64,000 bases of DNA from Pseudoips prasinana (taxonomy: Eukaryota; Arthropoda; Insecta; Lepidoptera; Nolidae), in NCBI GenBank assembly GCA_951640165.1, contig OX621255.1:32276001-32340000 (forward strand). Reading direction: 5' to 3'. This document shows positions 50,101-62,100 of the stretch, one piece after another; the stretch's first letter is position 1; every line of letters starts with the position of its first letter. The notes under the pieces were generated by a model. That model was given only the letters and a program-made list of their open reading frames with translations, had not been told where the DNA came from and ran no database searches. The translations under genes and the position numbers were made by a program.

Positions 50101-53100
50101 TTATAAATTATCACTGTTCCTCCCCCGTAGGTGATAGCGTGATAATATGTAGCCTATATGTTGACCCGACCTCTTAGTAATATTCATGCAAAATTTGAAG
50201 TAAATCCATGCAATACTTTTTGAGTTTAGCCCGGACATACATACAGACAAACAGACACACAGACTAAAATTCTAAAAACTATATTTTTGGCTTCGATATC
50301 GTCGCATTGTAGATGACGTCCTAAGTATCCTTTTAAAAAAATATTTAATGTACAGTTTTGACTTTCCTACGATTTTATTATATGTGTAGATAATAATTAA
50401 GATAAACAAAAAACAGACACTTATAGCCAACCTGGCCTTTATAGTTAAAATTAAGGAAAAACAAACATTAATTTTCAAAAATAATAACGCCCGCGTTAGG
50501 GATATTAATCCCTATGTCGCGGTGTATTTTACAAATATTTCATCAACGGACACAAATTACATCCAGACTCGGGACAACTATTTATGTGTCACACAAATAA
50601 TTATCCTGGGCGGGAATCGAACCCGAGATACCAAGTGTCCAGGCTAATGTCCTAAGACGTGCAGTCAAACATACATCCGAGTTTACTCCCTTTGGGGTCC
50701 GAACTCAAACAGTGGTTACAGACGTGCAGATGCTGGAGAGAGTCAGTTTTAGGGACATTTCGTGCAAACTCAGATGTCGTCTGACTCGAGACACGAATGG
50801 GGATGCACTCTGACGCGGGCTACTTAGTTTGCATTTTTATTTTGTTGAAAGGTTCGGAACCTTTCACCGCTACTCTCCAGTGATCTAATGCAACCATCCT
50901 TTTTAGGGTTCCGTAGCCAAATGGCAAAATACGGAACCCTTATAGATTCGTCATGTCTGTTTATATCTGTCCTGTTTGTACCCATACAAGTGGGGTGTCT
51001 ATGGATAGGTCTTCAAAAATCATATTGAGGTTTATAGGTTCTAATATAATTTTTGTCTAAACTGAATAGTTTGCGCGATACACACTTCCAAAGTGGTAAA
51101 ATGAGTGCCCCCCCCCCCCCTTGTAACTTCTAAAAAAGAGAATGATAAAACTAAAAAAAATATATGATGTACATTACCATAGAAACTAACAACGAAAATT
51201 GGTTTGAACGAGATCTAGCAAGTAGTTTTTTTTAATACATTATAAACCGCAATTTGCTTTCATTTGATCAACTGAAATACTTGCTGCTACGGAATCCTTC
51301 ATGTGCGAGTCCGACTCGCACTTAGCCGGTATTTTTTATTTTTGTGATGGAAATGCACTAGGCATACCTAGCCACCGTTGGGGGCGGCAGTGGGTTATGT
51401 GGAACTCCTAGTCTACCCACTCAATGCAGTTATCGTAGGAAGCTCCTACGCTAGCTAAACGTTAAATTTAAAGATATTTTAACTGCACGTGTGGCGCAAC
51501 GGCTAAGATAATCGCCTCGCCGCTCCGTGTCCCGGCTCGAATCCCGCGCAGGACAACTATTTGTGTGACCCATAAATAGTTGTTCTGAGTCTGGATGTAC
51601 TTTTTGTCCGTCTATTATATGTTTGTAAAGTACCCCGCGACACAGGGATTAAATTCCCTAGAGCGGTCGTTGTCTTTAGAAAAAAAAGAAAGATAAATAC
51701 AACCTAACATACTCGTAATCCATCTTTATTAAATTTGAATTTTATAGCATTATTCGTAATGCAAAGCGTCAGTCAAAGCGCTATGCGTTAAGCTACCGGC
51801 GTGTATCGTTCGTAGCTTAACGCAGAGCGCCTACCCCGGATTGGTAGATAGCGCAGGTTCGAGACCCGCCGGGCGATTAAATTTATGATTTCCCAATTTT
51901 GAGATCCATCTTAATGTTTGGAGTATTCAAACATAACTACATTTCTTTTTAAAAATATATAAAAAAACAACTACTTCCTGTGCCCACATAAAATAAATAA
52001 AATATGTATCAACATGTGCCCATACATGTACATGTTGATACATGTGTGTACATGTTGATACATATTTTATTTTGTACTATCTGTTGCATAGAAGCTTACC
52101 TTATACGAACTGACTTTAACTCCAGCCTCCTGAATCTCAAAATGTGTATGCGCCACGAAGAGACCGATGAAGCAAGCTGGCAAGCTGCCCCAAGTGGACG
52201 AATAGAGCCAGGAGAACGACGGAACTCCGTGATACATCGCACGTATAGGTCTGTGAATAGACCACGGTATTAGTTACATCGTAAGACGTTTGAAAAGCAA
52301 AGAACACTTTTTGAATACACACACTTTTGAATTTGGCACAAAAGGGAGTCACCGAAGCAGTATACAAGCGTTCCCGGACCTCCCCCTTCAGGCGCCAGAA
52401 GAATACAGGTTAGGCTAAGTCAGTGCGAGTCTGACATGCCCACCCGCAGACACTTTTTGCGGATAGGCATTCTCCTTGCCTTATCAAAAAAGGCAAACAC
52501 TTGCAATTGGATTGAGTCAGTAATAATTATAATGATGATGATGTCTTCCCGGCCGAATTTCAACCACGGCGGCCCTTCTCAATGGAGATTAGCCAATTGC
52601 GCAGGACATATAGTGCACAAGTGTGTGCGCAAACACAGGGGCACTTTCTATTCCATCACTCTCATGATCCGATGGGACGAGTAGCGACACGACCGGGAAA
52701 GAGGTCAGGTACAGGACCGACGGCTTTACGCACGGCTGCACGGGGGTGTAATACCGCCAACTTCCAGACTTCGGGCTGATGCTGAGAAATTTCTTTTTAC
52801 GGAATAATCCCAAAATCTCTTTTTAGCCCGACCCGGGATTTGAACCCAGGACCTCATTATCTGCGGTTGAACAAGCTACCGCTAGACCAACGAGGCAGTC
52901 AATAATTATTATAATATCGTGGTAGTAGTACGTATGAATATACTAGGTCCAATAAGTTAGATATCATTTTGATACTTACAATGGTTTTAAAAGATTTTAA
53001 ATTGATAGAATTATTGGTAACTGAAATAAAACACTTATTGGTTAAAATATGTACAGTAGCTCTTAAAATTCTTACCCTGGATACGAAAAGTACATGATGG

Positions 53101-56100
53101 ACTTCCACTCGAACACGTACGCGAGTCCACCGTTGAGCGCGCAAGAGAATACTACCAGCGCGGCCAGGATAAACAGGGCATGCCTCCGGAGCGGACTCAA
53201 CGCGACGGTAAGGGCTGACGCAAGGATGTACAGCTGCATGTCCACTGCTAAAAACCTGGTGACAATCACTTAGGAATAACCATCCGAGATATTTCATTGA
53301 TGCACAGGATATGCTACTTTGTAAAAAAGCAAATATTTGTTTTGAAATTTGGTTGATACGGAGATTCTCTGTGTCTCAGAGAGCATGAGAAGCTATCGCG
53401 TAGGTCCTGGTTGCTATCATATCCAGGAGGATAATTATTAATTAACAGCCTTAAAGAATAATTAAAGATAGTAATGGGTAACTCATGTCATTAATTACCT
53501 GAGTTACCCGTTACTATATTTCATCATTGACTGTCACCGTAGCCTAGGTGCTCCTGCCTACGAAGCTGGTGGTCCTGGGTTCGAATCCCGGTAAGTGCAA
53601 ATATTTGTTTCCGAGTCATGGATGTTTTCTGTGTATTTAAGTATTTATCTATCTATATAAGTATGTATATCGTCGCCTGGTACCCATAGTACAAGCTTTG
53701 CTTAGTTTGGGCTAGGATGATCTGTGTGACATTGTCCCTAGATATTATTATTATTATTATCATATTAGCACCTCACGTCAGTTTTAATAATAACAGCCTT
53801 AATAATCTCCTCGACCGATTTCGGCCACGGCGACCTCTTCAACTCCGTTCTATCTGACGTTGATGTGCTCGTGTGTGGCTAACGTAACCAATCTTATTGG
53901 TAAAAGTCCGCGCACAGTGCGGGCAAGTGAGCACACCATTGCCGTAATTGTAAGTGATAGCACAAGGTGGGCGTGCTTTCAGTTCATCGCGTCGAGCATC
54001 TAGTTCTGAAGCGGCGATTATCCTCAAATTTTTTTGACTCTGGTTTTCACCAAAGACCTCCATACTCGTCGTCGAGCGGCTGTTTGCTGCCAATCTGAAG
54101 GCATAATGTTGCATTTTTTCATATGGCGTTTAAGTACATCTTTGTACTTGAGAAGTTGTCCGCCATGCTTGCGCTTGCCTTTCTCAACAGCCTTATAGAA
54201 TCTGACACCAGCAGGGCGGCTACCGCCTATCTATCGCCGTTCAAATCGATGAAGGTTAAAAATGGCTAACCCCTTCGTTCAATCACCTTCCATGAGCATA
54301 TGTAACCCCATAAATAGTCTGGAATAAATTTTCAATGTTGACGTTAAACTCACCAAGTCTGTACCAAGCATATATCATCTACATCCACCAGGTTGTTCAC
54401 ATAAAAGACGTGTGCCCAGAACTTGCGGCGACAGATTTCGCTCTCGGCTTCGACCATAGCGGGCCACAATGGGCCTGAGTCTATCTGAACCCACCAGGTA
54501 GCTGCGAAGCCGATTACCAGCAGATAGATGGGAGATATCCTGAAATTTTAATGTTGTCAATATGAATAGAGATACATACTAGTTACGGGAAAACAAATCG
54601 GTGATATGAGAATTCCCGGCATCGAATAATAACAACTAAACCACAATATTATAAAATAAAATAAAAAAGGTTTTTATTCACGTAGACTTTAAAAAAGCGC
54701 TTGTAAATAGTCAGAACATGTTCGCAGTAATATATACCTAATTAATTTATAATTATTTCTAGGTACATATAGATATTTAGGTACACGGATTGTAGGAAAT
54801 AATTTACAATAAGATTTATTTTATAACAGTAACGATATTTAGCTAACTAAAATTAAGTTATTGTCAAGGATCATGTGAAGGTTTAATTATCTAAATTTAT
54901 GCTATATTTTTACTACACATTGTCTGAATGGTTCTGTCTATATTAAGGTACGAATAAAATGTTATTGGTTATTTATAATAAAATTATTATTTAAAAAATG
55001 TTGTAAGCATATTCTCAATTCGCATATTTTAAATTCGTCTTGTTTACGTATCTCGTTCTTCTATGAGTTGTATAATTTCAGAGCAGAGCGGTTATCATAC
55101 ATTGGGCCGGATATCCCGTAGTTCATAGTATGAAATGTACAAGCATATTTTTTAAGAAAATAAAAGTAAAACATTCTTTGGACATATTCTTAAAATCATA
55201 AATAAACTAGATATCCTAAGAAATTAATTATTTCTCGAATGAGAACGGAACTATATAGACGAAGTTGTAATCTAATGTGTAAAGGTACTTCCAATGGTCC
55301 GATTTAAAAAAGCCTACGCAAATGGCTAATTGAGAATCCTTCTATACTGTAAAGGAATACCTGGGGCTCTACCGGCTAATTCATCGTTTTCGTGAATAGC
55401 GTTCAAATAAATAAAGGTTAAAAATGACTTAATCAATCGTTAAATTGGCTTTCATGGCCACATGTGACGTCATAAATGGTCCAGAATCGATTGTCAACGT
55501 TGAAGCCGATTTAACGATTGATTAAGTAATTTTTAACCTTTATTTATTTGAACGCCATTCTAGAAAACGATGTTCGGTGACTTAGCCGGTAGAGCCCCTG
55601 CAGCCCAAATAACTGTCTTAAAAAATTTGCATGTCATTATTATATGATTAGATATGTTAAGCTACTATTGTGCTACCAATGTCCACCTTTTAAAACCATA
55701 TTTACTTGCAAATAAATCTTTCACTTTGAAAAATGACGTGAAATTGCTTACCTGACTATCCTCTTAAGGGTAATATATGGCAGCATCCTGAAGCTGAGTT
55801 GGTGAGTCTTCGAGTATAACAGCAAGTTGTATGCGAGCAGGAAGTTGGACAGTATGACAAATATTTGGACTACCGAGGTGCCGTTCAAGAATAACATGAG
55901 AGCTGGGTGACGGGAGGCCTGGAAAACATTAAGACATTAACTAAGCCCATGAAAACACAACACTTGTGGCGCAGCGGCTAAGACAGTCGCCTCGCCGCTT
56001 CGTGTCGCGGGTTCGAGTCTCGCGCCGGACTATCTGTGTGACCCATAAATAGTTGTTCTGAGTCTGGATGTAATTTGTGTCCGTCTATTATATGTTTGTA

Positions 56101-59100
56101 AAGTACTCTGGGATTAGATTCCCATACCCGGACGTTGTCTTAAAAAAAGTTCATTATAAAATTAAAGCGTGGCCTATAACAATTTAAATTCAAAATAAAC
56201 TTGTAGATGGGTTTCACGACTGAAAATCTGCAAAAATAGATTTTGAGTTATTGATAACGGTCTAACATTGTGGAGCTGACTTTATCATATTGACAGCCCA
56301 GTTGGCGTGGTTGGTAAAGGCTTGGGTTTCAACTGTTTCAAGCCGCAGATCGTGGGTTGGATTCCCACCCAGGACAGATATTGTGTGCATAAACATATCT
56401 GTTTGTCCTAAATATACATACATACATACATAGACTCACGCCTGTTTCCCAGAGGGGTAGCCAGAGACAACGGATTTCCATCTGTCACGATCTTTGCATA
56501 CTTCTTTTGCCTCGGTTACTGTCATTATATTCTTCATACATGCTCGCCGGTTTAGGGTACTTCTGACCTGCCCTTTCTTGAGAACATCTCCAATTTGGTC
56601 AGAGAATGTTCGACGTGGTCTTCCCCTTCCGGTTGTCCCATTCACACAGGCCAGGTATACTTCTTTTGTCAATCTTCTTTCATTCATCCTTTCTAAATGG
56701 CCAAACCATCTCAGCATGCCTTTTTAAATCTTTGTGACTACATCCTCTTTCACACCACAACGCTCTCTTACATTAGTATTTCGAATTCTGTCTCTCAAAG
56801 TCACACCACACATACTTCTCAGAGCTCTCATTTCCACTGCATTTATTTTACTTTCATTCTTTTTCTGCCATACCCAACTTTCACTTCCATACATTAAAGT
56901 TGGCACTAACACTCCATCGTGCACGGCTAGTCGAGCCTTCTTTGATACTTGCCGGCTACTCATAAAGGCGTGTAGTGCCCCATTCACTCTGTTCCCCGCA
57001 TTTACTCTTCTAACAATATCTTTTTCATATTTCCCATCTCTCGTAAACAAAGTTCCCAAATATACAAACTCATTCACCTGTTCGACTTTCTCTCCTCCAA
57101 TCACAATATCACACGCTGTCGTGTATTCATCCCTCTCAAATACCATTACTTTCATCTTACCTACATTCATTTTCATCCCTTTCCTTTCAAAAGATTCATG
57201 CATACTTGTTACCATCACCTGTAACTCGTCCGCCGATGATGCAAGTAAAACTTGATCATCAGCGTAAAGCAGACATTTGATGAGTAACTCATTCATCCTT
57301 ACACCGCATTCACTTTCTTTCAAATCTTTTAAACAGCTATCCATGAATAGGTTAAACAACCACGGTGACACTACACATCCCTGTCTAACACCCTTTTGGA
57401 TGCTAAACCACTCGGTGTATGATCCGTTAATCCTCACGCAAGCTCTGGAATCCCTATAAAGAGATTTCAGTGCTTGAACAAGGTTGTCGTTCAACCCATA
57501 CATGGACAGTACCGACCATAGTTCACTCCTCAACACTCTATCGTAGGCCTTTTCTAAGTCTACGAAGGCACAGTAAACCTTTTGGTTTTTGCCCAAAAAC
57601 TTCTCTACTATGCTTCGCAGAGAAAAGACCTGATCCGTGCATCCCATTCCTTTCCGAAAACCTGCCTGTGCATCCCATATTTTCGCATCGGTTTCTTTCA
57701 CAACTCTTTCAACCAATACTTTTGCATACAACTTACCAACGACGCTGAGCAGACTAATGCCCCTATAGTTTTTACAGTCTTGCCGTGAGCCTTTTCCTTT
57801 GTAAAGATGTACGATGACAGCCTTGCACCAATCACTTGGCACTTGGCCGGTGGTATAGCATAAATTGAAAAGCCTGCACAGCTGACTCGCTATGACGCCA
57901 TGTCCAGCCTTCAGCATCTCGGAAGTTATCCTGTCATACCCTGGTGACTTACCTGATTTCATATTCTTAATAGCTTTCACAATCTCATCCATACCAATGT
58001 CATCTTTACATTTGTTCTTGTCTATACTTAGTGAACTACGTTCACTCTCTGTTACACCTCTTTCATACAAACTTTCAAAATACTCCTTCCAACGTTTTAA
58101 CACGCATTCTTCCCCTTTCACTATATTTCCATCTTGGTCTCGTATGGATTTCAGTTCTGAGGTTTGAGTTATGCCTCTTACTGATCTAACGGATTTCCAG
58201 AAAAACTTAATGTTCGTCTGAAAATCCTTAGACAACCTTCTATCAAAATTATCCTTCTGTTCATTTTTCTTTTCGTTCACCACATCCTTTACAATTCCTT
58301 TCATTTTCCTATAATCATTCCAGGCCCTTTCTATATCCTCATTCGTCGCCTTTTGCATTCGTTTGTTTGCTCTGGTGGCTAGCCAGTCTAACCACGCTTT
58401 CTTCTTTTCACACACAACTTTTTGTACACTTTTATCCCACCAAATATTCTTCATCTTTCTTCCTCTTCTTCTCTTTATTACACCACATACTTCACCAGCT
58501 ACACTCACCACACCTTCTTTGACTACCTTCCATAGCTCTTCTACTTCTCTTATGTCTTCAGCTCCCTCAAACTTCTCAACCAACTTACTTTTGTACTCAT
58601 CTGCCACTTCTTCCTCTTGCAGTTCCTCTACTTTTATTCTCTCTAGTACACTTTTAGTGTCAGGGATTCGGTGGCGCCATCCTTTGAATAGACCACTTAT
58701 TCGGCTCATTACCAGAAAGTGGTCTGTATGGATTGCGGTCCCACGATAGACTCTTGTGTCTAGAACATTCTTTCTCAGTCTTTCATCTACAATCACGAAG
58801 TCAATCATACTCTTTCTCACATTTTTCCTCTCTCGTGTAAACGTATGGATTTTTTTATGTTCAAACATAGTATTTGTAACACAAAGATCCCATTCCAAAC
58901 ATATCTCAAGCAGACTGTACCCATTCTCATTCTCACTCTCGTCACTGAATTGACCTAGTACTCTTTCAAAACCATCACGTTTTACACCAACCCATCCATT
59001 AAAATCACCTAACATTATTACTCTTTCATTATACTGACTTAACCGCAACACATCTCTCAGGGTCTCCCAGAATGCCTTTCTTTCCTCTTGTTCTCGCTGC

Positions 59101-62100
59101 ATTACAACTGCACTCATATCTACAGGAGAGTACACTCCTACTAGGAAGATACGGGTCATACCAACTTTCATTCTCAACCACATTACTCTTGCATTCACGC
59201 ATTCGAACTCAGTCACACACTCAGACATACTTGTGGAAAGAATGAGACCCACACCTTGGCAAGCTCGGGTGGTGTTCGGTACTCCAGACCAATACGCCGT
59301 GTATAGTCCGTGTTTTGTAGTATCACACCCTTTCCGCTTCGTCTCATTCACACACAACACATCGATCCGCTTTTCACTCATCAGCTTACATACTTCGTCC
59401 ATCTTACCTTCTATTCCTCCTCCAACATTCAACGTAGCAAAACAGCTCTCCGTTGACCACTTTTCGCCTCTCCGGGAAACGAGACGTGACGGGTGACGGA
59501 CCACGTCGCTGCCATTTAAAGGATTAAAAGTAATTGTATCCATTGCGTTCCCACGAGTATTAGGGACTAAACGGTTCACCCTCGCAGAGCCCTATACGGG
59601 GGTAAGGCGGATCCATGCTGTGTCCTATGACCGCCAACATAGACACCCTCCGTTATCGACCAGAATACCCTCTGGCCAAGGATCCCTCAGCACGGGTCGG
59701 ATAACACTTTGGATCGGGGTTTTGTTTCAGGTATGCTCCCTCGGACTAAATAGCTCACTTGTGCTCGTCCCCTGCGTCTCAGTGAGCGTACAGTAAGCCA
59801 GCTAACTCAGCCTGTGAGCGCCGCCGTTGGTATGCATAATTATGCCTAGGTACTCTTCCGCCGCCGCTCTAAGTTACTATCCTGTACTGATAGTAACTAT
59901 GCTATCGTAGGCCTCTGATGAATCCTAAGATTCTATAGCCCCCGATAGAGGCAGTTTAAGGTCATACACGGGACCGTGTCCTAAATATGGGTGTAATTAT
60001 CTATATAAGTATGTATTTACAAAAGAAAAGTAGTATGTGTAGTATATCAGTTATCTGGTCTCCATAGTACAAGCTGTGCTTAGTTTGGGATCAGATGGTC
60101 GTCTGTAAATCATGTCCCAGGATATTATTATTATCACAGGGCTGCATTAAATTGTATCGTTCCTGTTAGAGGTAGTGTGTTCAAACTCTAATAATGACCA
60201 GGCACCTCATTAAAAAAGGGATTTTCTGACCATAAAAACACGTACTAGCAGTCGGGAAACTGTGACACCGCCCTGCGTGAGAGCATTTAAAAATTCAATT
60301 TTTCTAAATTCGTAAGTAATTCCGTTAAAATATTACATTTGTGTGGATCGTGATTATTTTTAACTTATGATGTTTCACTTATCGTAGCAGATCGCCATCC
60401 CTTCGCGTTATGGAGTAAGTGATAGAGAGTTGTACTCTGTTGGGACATACTCTGGCACTATTATATAATTTCGGACAGAGACCAGACACCCCTGGCCGAA
60501 TTTTGGTTACTGTGGTATGTAGCACCGTAACCAAAATTCGGCCAGGGACACTATTAAAACAATAATTAATCCGCCATCATCTCGTCGTAATTTTTATTTA
60601 ACTAAACGCCCACAGACATACATTTATTAGGAGTATAAAAATATAATTCCAACCTGTTCGATCCACCGTGGGTTGAAGCTGTACAGCATATCAAGAATGC
60701 AGCCGGAATGAGTCACGATTATCAGCAACATCAAGAACACTCTGGGAGAATAATAGTTATTGAATTTTAGTGATATTAAAATTTAAATGTATAAAAAAGC
60801 GTATTAATCCCGATAGAAAAGTTATTCGTTAACATTACCAACTAAATATTTCACAGACTTAAACTTTGGGGTGATTTTTGATAACAAACTTCTTAGTCTT
60901 AAAATAAAGTTGTTAAGTTAACCATTTGCAAATTGCATTTCAGTGATTTGCAAATGGTTAACTTAACAACTTTATTTTAAGACTAATATTCTTTATTTTA
61001 AGAAATATTCTCGTTCCAGAACAATTGTAATCAAATTTTATTATTTCTCATTTTTAAGTGAATGTTATTCTGTTTGAGAAATAAATATCTTTAACCCGAT
61101 ATTTTACTACACTTACTTTATAGTAAGTATAGTAAAATATCGGGTTAAAGATATTTATTTCTCAAACAGAATAACATTCACTTAAAAATTCTGTTGAGAA
61201 ATAAATATCTTTAACCCGATATTTTACTACACTTACTTTATAGTAAGTATAGTAAAATATCGGGTTAAAGATATTTATTTCTCAAACAGAATAACATTCA
61301 CTTAAAAATGAGAAATAATAAAATTTGATTACAATTGTTCTGGAACGAGAATATTTTGATTTATGAATAAACTTAAGAACTATTAATAGTGTATGATTTA
61401 ACTTAAGAAATAATAAATGCAACAAAACTAATAATAATCTTTACAATTAACAACAAAAAAACTAACCTTAATATCAGTTAAATATCAGGCTTCTTTCGTT
61501 TTACAGTGAGTATTAAATCAAAACGGCAAGCGTTTTGATTCAATACTCGTTTTGTCAAAACGCTTGCCGTTTTGATTCAATACTCGTTTTGTAACTGATT
61601 TCAAAAAGAGGATCTATTGGGGGAAGGAGGATCTACTATGAGATTTGTTTGCTTTTTTATGTTACTTTCTTGTTGCAATTTTTATTAGATAGGGAATGCT
61701 CTTGAAATGTTCCCATACAAATGTTGTTCAAGTCTATTGATATTAAGACAAGTTGAAGGCTACGGCTATGTTAGAATACTAATGATGACCAAAATTGCAG
61801 TTTATATTTACCGGATGCCCTGCACAGGGGAGAGCGCTGACAGTCTTGGGTCACTATCATCGTGCGTTGCTGTTAGTTTCCTCCAGTTGCGACTCACGGA
61901 CCATGAAATAAGCAGTGGATTTTCTGAAAATGAGATTTTCCTTTCATAATCTTCTGGGTGTCAATGTCATTATTTTATGTACAGACGCCAGCACATCAAG
62001 CTACCCCAAACTGTCAAATTTCCCCAATTAAAAGTGCTTCTGTGATAGAGTTAAAAATCTTTAAAAGAAATTTGACCGATTGGAGTAGCTTGATGTGCTG

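Larger units (their letters stand above)
56285..60140 (+). mobile_element. SINE-4 copy split by the RTE-like LINE
   Basis: Head and first body part 56285-56404 (GTTGGCGTGGTTGGTAAAGG, B-box region GTTGGATTCCCACCC); second part 59989-60140 (GGGTGTAATTATC to CCCAGGATATTATTATT). Continuity is shown by comparison with 21553-21815. Confidence 0.85.

Noticed and set aside
56734..57255. + strand frames opposite the RTE-like LINE
   Set aside because: Ser/Thr/Phe-rich antisense shadows of a complete endonuclease/polymerase frame.
61707..61949. 80-codon + strand frame
   Set aside because: Antisense shadow of gene 2 exon 4.
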